From Ignavibacteria bacterium (lineage in GTDB: Bacteria > Bacteroidota > Ignavibacteria > Ignavibacteriales > Melioribacteraceae): a stretch of DNA of 64,000 bases. The stretch lies in the NCBI GenBank assembly GCA_009773205.1, contig WPAE01000008.1, forward strand, positions 71,745 through 135,744. The letters run 5' to 3'. Positions within the stretch are counted from its first letter, which is position 1. Every line of letters begins with the position of its first letter. Below, one piece after another: positions 8,793 to 19,300 of this stretch. A model generated the notes under the pieces. It was not told the DNA's origin. It did not search any database and worked only from the letters and a program-made list of their open reading frames with translations. Position numbers and translations under genes: made by a program.

Positions 8793-10163
8793 ATGAATGA
8801 AAAAAAGGTTGTAATACTTGGCGCCGGAATTTCTGGACTTGCAACAGCTTACTGGCTTTACAAAGATGGATATGATGTTAGTATCATTGAGGAACAAAGC
8901 AAAGCAGGCGGTGCAATGCAGACGTTACATGAAGAAAACTTTTTAGTTGATTTCGGTCCAAACAGCGGACTTGAAACCACACCTTTGATTAGAAAGTTAG
9001 TAGAAGAAGTTGGTCTTTCAGATGAAATGATTTATGCCAGTGAGACTTCCAGCAAACGTTTCATATTTAGAGAAGGAAGTTTGCACGCGCTTCCAATGGG
9101 ATTCGTTCAATTTTTAAGCACAAAACTGTTTTCGTTAAATGGGAAACTGCGTTTGTTCAAGGAGCCTTTTGTTGGAAAGTCATCAGATGGTTATTACCAG
9201 AGCATTGCTCAATTTGTAGAAAGAAGACTTGGCAAAGAATTTTTAGATTATGCTATTGACCCTTTTGTAAGCGGAGTTTTTGCCGGCGACCCAGCAAAAC
9301 TTAGTGTTAAATCTGCCTTTCCAAAATTATATAGATTAGAAGAAGTTTACGGCGGTCTTGTAAAAGGATTGATTAAAGGAGCGCGTGAACGAAAAAAGAG
9401 TTCTGAAGAATCTAAGCAAAGTGCAAAAATGTTTTCTTTTATGAATGGAATGCAAACATTTCCAAAAGCAATTGCAAATAAACTTGATGGCAGAATTATT
9501 TTGAATTCTGTTGTCAAAAAAGTAGAAAAGCAGAATGATAAGTGGGTTGTACTTTTTGAAAATAATGGTTCACTCAAAAAAATTGAATGCAATAAAATTA
9601 TTTCAACAGTTCCATCGTTTGTTGCTTCAGAAATATTTGGAAACTTAGATGCCGAATTGACTATTCATCTGAATTCTGTTTATTATCCTCCGGTAATAGT
9701 TTTATATCTGGCATTCAACAAAAAGGATATTGGAACTCCACTTGATGGCTTTGGCTTCTTAATTCCATCACTAGAAAGGAAAAATTTTCTTGGAGCGATC
9801 TGGAGTTCAACAATTTTCCCAAACCGTTGTAGCGAAGATAAAGCTGGATTTACTTTGTTTATTGGAGGCGCAAGAAATCAGCAAATACTTAAGCAAGACA
9901 CTAAACAATTAATTGATACTGCTGTTACCGAGTTTAAGGAAATGATGAAAACTAAAGCCGAACCTGTTTACTTAAAAAGTAAAATGTGGAGCAATGCAAT
10001 ACCGCAGTACAATCTTGGATATATTGAACACGAAAATTATTTCGAAAAGTTTGAAAAAAATAATCCCGGTATTTTTCTAAGCGGTAATTACCGTGGAGGA
10101 ATTTCTGTAGGTGATTGTATTAAAAATTCGGATGTAGTAGCAAGGAAAGTAATGGAAAATTGA
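8793..10163 (+). CDS. hemG: Protoporphyrinogen oxidase, HemY/HemG FAD type
   Basis: Oxidises protoporphyrinogen IX to protoporphyrin IX using FAD. The 456-residue protein starts with the dinucleotide-binding fold KKVVILGAGISGLATAYWL. The DFGPNSGLETTP segment follows, and the C-terminal FLSGNYRGGISVGDCI is the usual FAD-contacting end. Length and motifs match the HemY-type enzyme rather than the flavodoxin-type HemG. It closes the first part of the heme cluster; a repeat element of about 190 bases separates it from hemB. In this pathway version the enzyme could alternatively act on coproporphyrinogen, but neighbouring HemN and HemH favour the protoporphyrin branch. Confidence 0.92.
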   Translation: MNEKKVVILGAGISGLATAYWLYKDGYDVSIIEEQSKAGGAMQTLHEENFLVDFGPNSGLETTPLIRKLVEEVGLSDEMIYASETSSKRFIFREGSLHALPMGFVQFLSTKLFSLNGKLRLFKEPFVGKSSDGYYQSIAQFVERRLGKEFLDYAIDPFVSGVFAGDPAKLSVKSAFPKLYRLEEVYGGLVKGLIKGARERKKSSEESKQSAKMFSFMNGMQTFPKAIANKLDGRIILNSVVKKVEKQNDKWVVLFENNGSLKKIECNKIISTVPSFVASEIFGNLDAELTIHLNSVYYPPVIVLYLAFNKKDIGTPLDGFGFLIPSLERKNFLGAIWSSTIFPNRCSEDKAGFTLFIGGARNQQILKQDTKQLIDTAVTEFKEMMKTKAEPVYLKSKMWSNAIPQYNLGYIEHENYFEKFEKNNPGIFLSGNYRGGISVGDCIKNSDVVARKVMEN

Positions 10164-10252
10164 AAATTGTGAACTTGTCTGTCAAACCCGCCAAAGCTCG
10201 AAAAAAATTGCGGGTAGTAATATGGTGGACACGTTCTCAATTTTAATTATCA

Positions 10253-10444
10253 GATACCTCTGAAAAATTATTACAGAGTCATGGTGATCATTCGGCAAGC
10301 TCATGACAGGGTTTGTCGAACCATGACGAAATTCTCTAAAAAGCCAGACTTCCTGCCTCCCGTCTCGCCTTCGGCTCATCAGGCGGGCGACAAGCTCAGT
10401 CAGTCTGACACACAGCGTATTCAACTTAATTTTTCAGAGGTCTC
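10253..10444. repeat. MITE-like element, family 1, copy 1
   Basis: Left end GATACCTCTGAAAAATTA (10253-10270) and right end TTAATTTTTCAGAGGTCTC (to 10444) are inverted copies. The interior is the reverse complement of the elements at 12776-12960 and 48378-48540, with the shared TGTGTGTCAGACTGAGCTTG-like core, the GGCGGGCGACAAGC stretch and CATGGTTCGACA-type hairpin arms. Flanks TATCA (10248-10252) and CATCA (10445-10449) look like a 5-bp target duplication with one change. No coding potential is visible. It occupies nearly all the 307-base gap between hemG and hemB. Confidence 0.85.
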
Positions 10445-10470
10445 CATCAATTATTAATTACGAGGTAAAT

Positions 10471-11454
10471 ATGGCAGTATATCCAGAAAAAAGATTGAGA
10501 AGATTAAGATATAATTCAACAGTTCGCGATATGATTCGAGAAACTGTATTGACGAAGCATGATTTTATATATCCACTCTTTGTTGTGCCTGGCAATGGAA
10601 TTAAGAAGGAAGTAAAATCAATGCCTGGTGTTTTTCAAATGTCTATTGATGTTCTTGTTCAAGAATGCAAAGAAGTAGAATTACTTGGCATTCCCGCGGT
10701 AATTCTTTTTGGAATACCTGAACACAAAGATGAAATTGGATCTGGAGCTTACGACACAAACGGAATTATCCAACAAGCTGTTCGGTCAATCAAAAAAGAG
10801 AGTAAGAAACTTGTTGTGATAACAGATGTCTGTCTTTGCGAATACACTTCGCACGGACACTGCGGAGTTTTAGATGGCGAAAGAATTTTGAATGATGAAA
10901 CAGTTGAGCTTTTGGTTAAAGAAGCTGTTTCTCACGCTGAAGCTGGGGCAGATATAATCGCTCCGTCTGATATGATGGATGGAAGAATTGCCGCAATTAG
11001 AAAAGCACTGGATGAAAAGGGATTTTTTGAAATTCCAATTATGAGTTATGCAGTAAAATATGCTTCCGGTTATTACGGACCTTTTAGAGATGCAGCAGAA
11101 TCAACTCCAGCTTTTGGAGATAGAAGATCACATCAGATGGATATTGCAAATACAAACGAAGCGATGCGCGAAGCTGAAAGCGATATTGAAGAAGGCGCAG
11201 ATATTATAATGGTAAAACCGGCTGGAGCTTATCTCGATATTATTTGGCGTGTAAAAGAAAAATTACAAATGCCAACGGCGGCTTACCAAGTAAGCGGAGA
11301 GTATGCTATGATTAAAGCTGCCGGGAAAAACAATTGGATTGATGAACAACGCGTTATGATTGAATCGTTAATGGCAATTAAACGTGCCGGCGCAGATATG
11401 ATTTTAACTTACTTTGCAAAAGATGCAGCCAAATACTTGGATTCAACTAAATAA
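10471..11454 (+). CDS. hemB: Porphobilinogen synthase (delta-aminolevulinate dehydratase)
   Basis: Condenses two 5-aminolevulinates to porphobilinogen. The 327-residue protein has the zinc-site cysteines Cys121, Cys123 and Cys131 ([13 protein letters not shown]). It has both active-site lysines, Lys196 in [15 protein letters not shown] and Lys249 in [11 protein letters not shown], so it is a zinc-type enzyme. ATG start with GAGGT upstream. It is followed by hemL after 16 bases, and the two form a unit bracketed by inverted family 1 repeats. Confidence 0.97.
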   Translation: MAVYPEKRLRRLRYNSTVRDMIRETVLTKHDFIYPLFVVPGNGIKKEVKSMPGVFQMSIDVLVQECKEVELLGIPAVILFGIPEHKDEIGSGAYDTNGIIQQAVRSIKKESKKLVVITDVCLCEYTSHGHCGVLDGERILNDETVELLVKEAVSHAEAGADIIAPSDMMDGRIAAIRKALDEKGFFEIPIMSYAVKYASGYYGPFRDAAESTPAFGDRRSHQMDIANTNEAMREAESDIEEGADIIMVKPAGAYLDIIWRVKEKLQMPTAAYQVSGEYAMIKAAGKNNWIDEQRVMIESLMAIKRAGADMILTYFAKDAAKYLDSTK

Positions 11455-11470
11455 AAATTCTGAGGAAATA

Positions 11471-12757
11471 ATGAATACACACAAAAGCGAAAAACTTTTT
11501 GAAGAAGCTAAAAAATTTATTCCAGGCGGAGTGAATTCTCCTGTGAGAGCTTTTAAATCTGTAGGCGGAACACCACGTTTTATTGCGAGAGGGAATGGTT
11601 CAAAAATTTATGATGTTGATGGAAATGAATATATTGATTACATAGGAAGCTGGGGACCACATTTATTTGGTCATAATCCAGGATTCATAACATCGGCATT
11701 GCTGAAAGCATTTGAAAACGGAACCAGCTTTGGCGCTCCAACTGAAATTGAAGTAGAAATGGCAAAACTCATTTCGGAATTAGTTCCATCTGTTGAAATG
11801 GTAAGAATGGTAAACAGCGGAACTGAAGCTACGATGAGCGCAATTCGTGCAGCGCGTGGTTTTACTGAGAAAGAAAAAATTATCAAATTCGAAGGCTGTT
11901 ATCATGGGCATGGAGATTTCTTTTTAATTAAAGCTGGTTCCGGCGCATTAACTTTTGGTGTCCCTACAAGTCCTGGAGTTACAAAGAAAAACGCAGCAGA
12001 TACATTAGTTGCTGATTTCAACGATATCAATTCTGTAAAGAAAATAATCGAAGAAAACAAAGGCGAAATAGCTGCAATAATTATCGAAGCAATTGCTGGG
12101 AATATGGGTACGGTTAGCGCAAGTGATTCCTTTATAAAACAACTGCGTATTCTCTGTGATGAAGAAAAAATTGTTTTGATATTTGATGAAGTGATGACTG
12201 GTTTTAGAGTTGCAAAAGGAGGTGCGCAAGAAGTATTAGGAGTAACTCCAGATATTTCAACATTTGGAAAAATAATTGGCGGCGGTTTGCCCGTTGGAGC
12301 TTATGGCGGAAAGAAAGAAATTATGCAGATTGTTTCACCAAGCGGACCTGTTTATCAAGCAGGAACCTTAAGCGGAAATCCGCTTGCTATGAATGCAGGA
12401 TTTGCAGCTTTGAGTTACATTAAAAATAATCCTGAGATTTATCTAGAGCTTGAAGAAAAATCTTCTTATCTAGAAAATGGAATGAGAGAGGCAATGAAAT
12501 ATGCTGGAAAGAATTTTTGGATTAATCGAGCCGGCTCGATGATGACTTTGTTCTTTACTAGTGAAGAAGTTAATAGTTACGAAGCAGCGGTTAAATCAGA
12601 TACATCATTATATGGAAAGTTTTTTCATGAAATGTTAAACAGAGGAGTTTATTTACCTCCAGCACAATATGAAGCTTTCTTTGTTTCAACTGCACACACA
12701 AAAGAAGATTTAGATAAAACGATCAACGCTGCAAAGGAATCGTTTTTAGAATTATAA
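11471..12757 (+). CDS. hemL: Glutamate-1-semialdehyde 2,1-aminomutase
   Basis: PLP enzyme converting glutamate-1-semialdehyde to 5-aminolevulinate, the step after HemA. The 428-residue length is normal. N-terminus [18 protein letters not shown] and the PLP lysine Lys267 in [18 protein letters not shown] are diagnostic; [16 protein letters not shown] is the cofactor phosphate region. The ATG at 11471 is preferred because GAGGAAA lies immediately upstream. A longer frame from 11414 would overlap hemB. Last gene of the heme cluster. Confidence 0.96.
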   Translation: MNTHKSEKLFEEAKKFIPGGVNSPVRAFKSVGGTPRFIARGNGSKIYDVDGNEYIDYIGSWGPHLFGHNPGFITSALLKAFENGTSFGAPTEIEVEMAKLISELVPSVEMVRMVNSGTEATMSAIRAARGFTEKEKIIKFEGCYHGHGDFFLIKAGSGALTFGVPTSPGVTKKNAADTLVADFNDINSVKKIIEENKGEIAAIIIEAIAGNMGTVSASDSFIKQLRILCDEEKIVLIFDEVMTGFRVAKGGAQEVLGVTPDISTFGKIIGGGLPVGAYGGKKEIMQIVSPSGPVYQAGTLSGNPLAMNAGFAALSYIKNNPEIYLELEEKSSYLENGMREAMKYAGKNFWINRAGSMMTLFFTSEEVNSYEAAVKSDTSLYGKFFHEMLNRGVYLPPAQYEAFFVSTAHTKEDLDKTINAAKESFLEL

Positions 12758-12775
12758 GGTTAAAAGTGATAACCA

Positions 12776-12960
12776 GAGACCTCTGAAAAATTAAGTTGCA
12801 ATACGCTGTGTGTCAGACCTGCTTGCAGCAGGCAAGCTGAGCTTGTCGCCCGCCTGATGAGCCGACGGCGAGACGGGAGGCAGGAAGTCGGGCTTTTTAG
12901 AGGATTTCGTCATGGTTCGACAGGCTCACCATGACTCTGTAATAATTTTTCAGATGTCTC
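12776..12960. repeat. MITE-like element, family 1, copy 2
   Basis: Ends GAGACCTCTGAAAAATTA and TAATTTTTCAGATGTCTC are inverted copies (17 of 18). The element is flanked on both sides by a perfect 5-bp direct repeat AACCA (12771-12775 and 12961-12965), the mark of a transposition event. The interior includes a small CCTGCTTGCAGCAGG palindrome near 12818 that the copy at 48378 lacks. It is opposite in orientation to copy 1, so the hemB-hemL pair lies between inverted copies. Confidence 0.9.
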
Positions 12961-12967
12961 AACCAAT

Positions 12968-14068
12968 TTATTTGGTTATCACTTTTGCAATTGCTCCGCC
13001 ATCACCAACTACAAAACAAGTTCCATCTTTTCTAGAAATACCAATCGAGTTATAACTTTTCGTGTTTATTGGATTCCAAGTTTTTCCATCATCAAGAGAA
13101 TAATCGCTGCCGGATGTTCCTACAGTTAAAAAATATTTGTGAATTGGATTCCATGCTACAGAAGAACGAAATCCTTGTGGGTTGCTTTCTGAAATTGATT
13201 GCCACGATAATCCGCCGTCATCAGTAATAGCACAGTTGCCATTTTTATTCTTATCATTCTTATAATCTCCGCCAACAGCAACACCGTAAAGATCGTCTTT
13301 AAAACTAATTGAGAAAACGCCAGATGAAGCATTTCCGCTTTTGATCGGAGCGTCTTCAGTGCGCCAGTTTTGTCCGGCATCTTGCGAAAAATAAATTTTT
13401 GCTTTTTCACTGCCGCCGGAACCAAACCAAACTAAATCTTTTCCTTCAACGAAAATAGATGTTCCGCTTGCAGCAAATCCGCCTTCATTCTTTTGAACTT
13501 GAGGAATATTTATTTGAGGAATCTCTTTCCAACTTTCTCCGCCATCCTTTGTAGAGACTATAAAAAATCTTCCGTCAATCGGGTCGCTGAATGCTATACC
13601 ATTTTTAGAATCCCAGAATGCTAATCCATTAAAGAAAATTTTTGGATTACGGTTCATATATTTTCTTTTCCAAGATTTTCCGCCGTCAGTTGTTTTGAAA
13701 AAAAACGCCGGCGTATCAATACACATTATTATAGCACTATATTTATCAAATGCTTCGATGTCTCTAAAGTCTAATGTTTCGTACCCTTTTACTTTACTGC
13801 TTTGCCATGTTTTACCACCATCTGTAGTGCGCAATATTGTCCCTTTATCTCCGCTTACCCAGGCAATTAAAGAATCTACAACAGAAATACCGCGTAGAGA
13901 TGAATTAGTAAAAGGTTTTTGCATTTCGAAAGTGAATTGCAGAGTACTAATTTTTTCTACTACAACATTGTCCTTCTCTATTTCAAGTTCTGGTTTCTCA
14001 ATTACTTTTTTTGATGAGCATGAGTAAATCAATACTGCGGCTAAGATAACAAGTGTATACTTCTTCAT
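12968..14068 (-). CDS. YCF48/sialidase-like beta-propeller lipoprotein
   Basis: A 366-residue protein with an N-terminal lipoprotein signal (LAAVLIYSCSS; lipobox cysteine near residue 17). A beta-propeller follows, built from repeated S/T-x-DGG-x-SW motifs such as TTDGGKTWQS, TTDGGKSWKR, TKDGGESWKE and TDDGGLSWQS. This is the Asp-box/YCF48 fold found in exported proteins annotated as oxidoreductase-like or photosystem assembly-like. No catalytic residues can be assigned. It is probably anchored in the outer membrane facing the periplasm or the outside. It is transcribed alone, divergent from the gene at 14744. Confidence 0.82.
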   Translation of the reverse strand: MKKYTLVILAAVLIYSCSSKKVIEKPELEIEKDNVVVEKISTLQFTFEMQKPFTNSSLRGISVVDSLIAWVSGDKGTILRTTDGGKTWQSSKVKGYETLDFRDIEAFDKYSAIIMCIDTPAFFFKTTDGGKSWKRKYMNRNPKIFFNGLAFWDSKNGIAFSDPIDGRFFIVSTKDGGESWKEIPQINIPQVQKNEGGFAASGTSIFVEGKDLVWFGSGGSEKAKIYFSQDAGQNWRTEDAPIKSGNASSGVFSISFKDDLYGVAVGGDYKNDKNKNGNCAITDDGGLSWQSISESNPQGFRSSVAWNPIHKYFLTVGTSGSDYSLDDGKTWNPINTKSYNSIGISRKDGTCFVVGDGGAIAKVITK

Positions 14069-14201
14069 ATATTCTCCAAAACAAACTTTCTTTTATTGTA
14101 AATAACGGGGCGAATTTTACAAATAATTACACTTATTATGAAGTTCATATTATCTCGAAGCTGAAATAAAAGGTACATAGTTTCAACTAATTATTATTTG
14201 A

Positions 14202-14301
14202 GGGCGCCTCTAAAAACATCAATTTCCTTTGCGGTCTTTCCTTTTTCTTTGCCCCGCTTTGCGGGATGAAATATTTTAAAACAAAAGTTTTTAGAGTTGC
14301 C
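14202..14301. repeat. MITE-like element, family 2, copy 1
   Basis: GGGCGCCTCTAAAAAC (14202-14217) and GTTTTTAGAGTTGCCC (14287-14302) are inverted ends (14 of 16 matching). The interior is T-rich with CTTTGC tracts and a GCCCCGCTTTGCGGG hairpin. Flanks TTTGA and CTTGA resemble a degenerate 5-bp duplication. It matches the elements at 26450 and 51702. It lies in the 675-base gap between divergent genes, which must also hold both promoters. Confidence 0.85.
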
Positions 14302-14410
14302 CTTGAGAAATCAAAAAATTGTTACAGTGTAATTGTAAGATTTCAACAAACTCATTGCTTAAGCAGTAAGTGGTTTCGCCCGAAAACCAAGTTGTGCTTT
14401 ATATTTCAAA

Positions 14411-14530
14411 TCACTACTAACCGACTAAAAAATAGAACCTGCATGCGGCTGACAGGCGCAGATTCTTTATGATCGCTTATGATTTCTTATGATCTTAAAA
14501 AATCACCACGAGTGCTCGTGGTCATAACAG
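14411..14530. repeat. MITE-like element, family 4, truncated copy
   Basis: Begins with TCACTACTAACCGACTAA, identical to the left end of the element at 29779, and continues with AAAAATAGAAC against AAAAACAGAAC there. A run of TTATGATC-like repeats and the hairpin ACCACGAGTGCTCGTGGT (14505-14522) follow. The inverted right end is not found downstream, so this copy is decayed or truncated; the right boundary is approximate. Confidence 0.65.
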
Positions 14531-14743
14531 TTCAACTATCTATGATTTTTCGCTTTAATATTTATTTTTCTAAATGTCAAGAAAATAAAATTTAGACAAT
14601 CGCTCCTTTAAAAAATATTATTTAACAGTTTAACATAAAATTAATTTCGATATGATAATTCAATTATTAGTTTTGCTGTTGAAAACCTACCTCTCCTGAA
14701 CAAAATGAAAGGGCAAAAAAATAAAAAATAATTAGGGCACAAT

Positions 14744-16090
14744 ATGAAAAAGCTAATACCTTTTTTATTCGTCATTTCTTTTTTCTTACAAGAAGTTAGT
14801 TGGGGGCAGATATTTTCACAAGATTTCAATTCAAGCACAAATTTAAGTGATTATTACAATGCAACTAATCCTAATCCGGGTCAGTGGAATTCAATTAGTA
14901 CATCTGGTGTTGGAACAACAATTAGCGTCGCTACAAATAATCTAAGTTTTGCAAGAACTGGAAATGCTGGTTCATTTTCAAGAACAACAGATTTTTCTCC
15001 TACACCAACGGGCTTGATTTATAAATTTGATATTTCTGTTAATGGTAACACAGCCGCCCAAACTACTGCAGCTGTTTTACAAGTTGGAAGTGACTTTGGA
15101 ACAACAAATTCTGCAGAAACGATAGCGAAAACATATGCTCGTATTGCAATAAATTTTTCAGCTACAAGTGGGACATTTCAAATAAGAGATATTACAAATG
15201 GAGCAAATAGTTCTGATTTTACTGGCACGATTTCAGTCACTTGGGGATTAAATAATACAGGGACAACTCAAACGTACACTGCTCCAGATGGCTCAACTGA
15301 AACTCTAGCTAATGGTAAAGCTGATTTATGGGCAGGTACAACTAAAATATTTGATGACGTTGCTGTACAAAACACAACCCTAACAATGACAGATTTAAAA
15401 TTTGCTTTTACAGCGGGCACGGGTACAATAACATTTGACAATTTTGTTATTTATGGAGCAAGTGATAACCTTTCCCTTCCTGTCGAGCTTACATCTTTCA
15501 CTGCTTTGCTTGCTGACAATAATGTACAGTTAAATTGGGAAACGGCAACTGAGGTGAACAACTACGGTTTTAATGTAGAACGTGGCTCGACTTCGCTCGG
15601 CATGACATGGGCGAAGATTGGATTTGTGAATGGACATGGAAATAGTAACAGTCCAAAGAGATATACATTTATAGATAATGCAGCGCCGGCTGGTAATGTA
15701 AAGTACAGACTAAAGCAAATTGATTTTGACGGCAAGTATGAATACAGTGATGTTGTAGAAGTGAAAGTGGAAACTCCAACTAAGTTAGTGTTATATCAAA
15801 ACTCACCTAATCCGTTTAATCCGGAGACGACAATTCAATACACTATTCCGTCAAACCTGTCTGCCGACAAGGCAGGCGTGAAAGGTGAAACTGTAAACGT
15901 AATATTAAAAGTTTATGATCTCCTCGGAAGGGAAGTAGCAACATTAGTTGATGAATATAAAGAGCCAGGCAGCTATAAAATTGTTTTTAATCCAGCATCA
16001 AGTATCAAGAATCCCGCATCTGGAATTTATTTCTACAGATTGCAAGCGGGAAATTATTCTGAAGTGAAAAAAATGGTTTTAAATAAATAA
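14744..16090 (+). CDS. Secreted protein with T9SS sorting domain
   Basis: A 448-residue exported protein. The signal peptide is MKKLIPFLFVISFFLQEVSWG. Residues about 25-240 form a beta-rich module (Thr/Ser/Asn-rich) of no recognised function. Residues about 245-345 form a fibronectin III-like module (LPVELTSFTALLADNNVQLNWET). The C-terminal T9SS type A domain starts near 350 with LYQNSPNPFNPETTIQY and ends in KKMVLNK. It is therefore a likely T9SS cargo at the cell surface or outside. Two short palindromic sequences are read in frame, at 15584-15606 and 15856-15880. The start has no strong ribosome site. Function unknown. Confidence 0.85.
   Translation: MKKLIPFLFVISFFLQEVSWGQIFSQDFNSSTNLSDYYNATNPNPGQWNSISTSGVGTTISVATNNLSFARTGNAGSFSRTTDFSPTPTGLIYKFDISVNGNTAAQTTAAVLQVGSDFGTTNSAETIAKTYARIAINFSATSGTFQIRDITNGANSSDFTGTISVTWGLNNTGTTQTYTAPDGSTETLANGKADLWAGTTKIFDDVAVQNTTLTMTDLKFAFTAGTGTITFDNFVIYGASDNLSLPVELTSFTALLADNNVQLNWETATEVNNYGFNVERGSTSLGMTWAKIGFVNGHGNSNSPKRYTFIDNAAPAGNVKYRLKQIDFDGKYEYSDVVEVKVETPTKLVLYQNSPNPFNPETTIQYTIPSNLSADKAGVKGETVNVILKVYDLLGREVATLVDEYKEPGSYKIVFNPASSIKNPASGIYFYRLQAGNYSEVKKMVLNK
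15584..15606. repeat. In-frame short GC-rich insertion in a coding region
   Basis: GGCTCGACTTCGCTCGGCAT (plus three bases) encodes GSTSLGMT within the fibronectin-like module of the surrounding gene. Its base composition (rich in CG) differs from the AT-rich context. It resembles the TTCGAC-type hairpin sequences seen in the family 1 elements. Confidence 0.45.
15856..15880. repeat. In-frame short palindrome in a coding region
   Basis: CTGCC-GACAA-GGCAG forms a hairpin core and is read as NLSADKAGV at the junction inside the T9SS domain. A related CTGCCGACAAGGCATG stretch occurs in non-coding DNA near 39364. It looks like a small mobile palindrome that kept the frame. Confidence 0.5.
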
Positions 16091-16113
16091 GGGCATATGC
16101 AGTATTAGTAAGT

Positions 16114-16253
16114 AATGTAGAGGCTCGCCTAGCTAAGCAGTCTAAAAAATGCGGGACAAGCAAAGCGTCTCTACAAAAATGGTTTGTAAAGACGCACTGA
16201 GAGTGTCTCAAAATCAACTAATAACAGAGACGCGTTCGACGCTTCTCTACATT
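16114..16253. repeat. Inverted-repeat element between two T9SS cargo genes
   Basis: AATGTAGAG (16114-16122) and CTCTACATT (16245-16253) are perfectly inverted. The interior repeats the theme GTCTCTAC / GTAAAGACGC / AGAGACGCG several times. It is non-coding, about 140 bases, and fills most of the 221-base gap between the two genes. Confidence 0.65.
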
Positions 16254-16311
16254 AAAGAATTTTCTACTTGAAAAAAGTTAATCCTGTTTAATATTTTCTT
16301 AAGAAGGCGCT

Positions 16312-19300
16312 ATGAAGAAGATACTATTAATTCTCTTATTGTTATTTAGTTCGCTCATTTATTCTCAGACTGTGATATTTACAGAATCTATGGGTACTGT
16401 AAGTGCAACTACAACTATCGTTGCGCATGAAACAGCAAATGGTTTTGATAATGATTCGTTTACAATGTCCAACGGCGGAGCTACAAATCCGGCAGACATT
16501 AGAGTTACAAACGCTTCAACAGGCTATACAGGTGCAAGCGGTACTGGTAATGTTTGGTTTACAAGTACAGCGGGTCAGTATGGTTTTTCTATTGAAGGAA
16601 TAGACGCTTCAGGCTATTCAAATCTAACGATTCAGTTTGGATACAGAAAAGAAAGTTCATCTTCCCTTCCAACTTTTACTTTGGATTATTGGAATGGAAC
16701 CATCTGGGTAAATGTTCCATTTACTTTCAGCCAAGCCGCAAATGTTGCGGTTGGTTGGTACTTAAGTCCTCAGATAAATTTACCCGAAGGCGCTCAAATA
16801 AATAATCTTAAGCTGAGGTGGTTAAAGACTGGCAGTATAGCATTGAGAATGGATGATGTAAAACTGACAGGCTCACCTATAGTTTCACCGCCATCGTCTC
16901 CGATTGCAACAAGCGGATCTAACATTCTTCAAACAAGTTTTACTGCAAATTGGAATTCGGTTAGCAGTGCAACAACTTACTTGCTAGATGTTTCTACAGC
17001 GAATGATTTTTCTTCCTTTGTAACCGGTTATAATGCTAAAGATGTTGGCAATCTTACCAGTTCAAATGTTACGGGCTTAACAGCAAACACACAATATTTC
17101 TATCGTGTGCGTGCAGGCAACGCAAGCGGGACAAGCGGTAACTCTAATACAATTACAGTTGGCACTTTACCAATTTCGTCAATTGTACCAACAGCAACAG
17201 GAGCTACAAATAACGCTCAAACCAGCTTTACTGCCAACTGGAATGCAGTAACTGGCGCTTCAAAATATTTTTTAGATGTTTCTACACAGAATGATTTTGC
17301 AACTTTTGTTTCAGGTTATGAAAGTGTTGATGTTGGTAATGTTACATCTGTTAGCGTTACAGGTCTATCTGCAAATACAGTCTATCATTACAGAGTAAGA
17401 GCAAGCAACGCAAGCGGATTAAGTGTAAACTCCAATGTAATTAGTGTAACTACATTGCCAAATACGCCTGCAGCGCCAACTGCAATTGCGGCAACTTCAA
17501 TTACAACAGCCGGATTTACAGTTAATTGGAATTCCAGCGCGGGTGCAACAAAATATTTTTTAGATCTTTCCACTCAAAACGATTTTGCTTCATTTGTTAC
17601 AAATTATGAAAACAAAGATGTAGCCAATGTTACTTCTTTTGTGGTTTCATCTTTAGCTGCAAACACACAATATTATTACAGAGTACGTGCATATAATTCG
17701 GGCGGAACGAGTGTAAGCTCTAATGTTATTAATGTAACAACAAGCACATATGCAACGCAAACGCTTGCTGCGGGCGATATTGCAATTATTGGAATTCACA
17801 CGGATGACCCAGATCAGTTTTCTTTTGTTCCTTTTGTTGATTTACAAGCCGGAACAGTAATTAGATTTACTGACAGTGGCGTTAAAGCTGATGGAACTTT
17901 TAGAGGAAGCGAAGGTGCGGTTAAATACACAACTCCAGCAGGCGGAGTTACAGCAGGAGCAATTATTACTTTTACTTCACCGGCAAGCGGAAATTTTACA
18001 AGTGATAATGATGCAACTGTTGGAACAAGCGGCGTTGCTTTATCTGCTTCAGGCGATCAAGTTACTGCATTTCAAGGCAGTTCTACTATTCCTACTTTTA
18101 TTTATTCTGTAACAACTCACCGCAATATCTTTAATGCAGATGCAAGCAATTCCAACGAAACTGCTTTACCAACAGGTTTAACTAATGGAACAACTGCTGT
18201 TGCTGTAGGCGCTGCTTCTGCCGATAATGATAATGCTGTTTATAATATGTCTGTTACAAGCGGAACAAGAAATGAACTGTTAGCCGCAATTGGTAGTAGT
18301 GCAAATTGGACGGTAAGCAATACAACTCTTACTATGCCAACGGGTACATTTACAATAGGTGGCGGAAGTGTTACAATTCCTAATTCACCAATTGCACAGA
18401 ACGCAACTAATATTACCGCAAGCGGATTTACAGCCAATTGGAGTTCTTCATCGGGCGCAACAAAATATTTTCTTGATGTCGCATCAGATAACAGCTTTAA
18501 CAACAAACTTGTGAACTATGATAACAAAGATGTTGGCAATTCAATCACCTCTGCTGTTATAGGCTTAAACCATAGCACAAATTATTATTATAGAGTACGC
18601 GCTAACAATTCCGCTGGCACAAGCAGCAGCTCAAACATTATAAGTGCTGCAACTTCATCTAATCAAACATTAGTACAGTTTTCTACTGCTTCCGGCTCGG
18701 TAAATGAAATTGCGGGTACTTTTAATTTAGTTTTTACAATTACAAATCCGGATCCAACAAATGCAACTTCATTTCAAGTTGCATTAACAGGCGGAACAGG
18801 CTCTGCAAGTGATATAAATAACTACACAACACAAAGTGTAACATTTCCAGCAGGTTCTTCATCAAACAGGACAATTATTTTAACTGTTACAAACGATGCA
18901 GTTGCTGAAGGAAATGAAACAGTAATTTTTACAATTCAAAATGTAAGCGGCGGAAATAATGCTGCAGCCGGAGTTCAATCTGTATTTAGTTTAACAATTA
19001 GCGATCCGGTTACAGGATATTATACAAACGTAAATACAACTTTAACTGGCTCTGCATTTAAGACCGAACTGCATAACTTAATAAAAGGGCACACTGCTTT
19101 TCCTTATACAAGTTCTGCAACTGATGTCTGGGATATATTGAGTCACGCATATCAAGATCCGGCAAAATCAAACAATGTTCTATTGATTTACACCGGAATA
19201 TCTCAAGAAAAGACTTATAATGCTTCAATAGACATATATAGAAACGATCCAAATGCTTGGAACAGAGAGCATGTTTGGGCGCAGTCTCGCGGTGGTTTTG

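Noticed and set aside
10182-10424. 80-residue frame on the minus strand between hemG and hemB
   Set aside because: It lies almost wholly inside the family 1 repeat and has no protein-like composition.
14266-14472. 68-residue frame in the gap before the T9SS cargo gene
   Set aside because: Runs through parts of two repeat elements; no ribosome site or family match.
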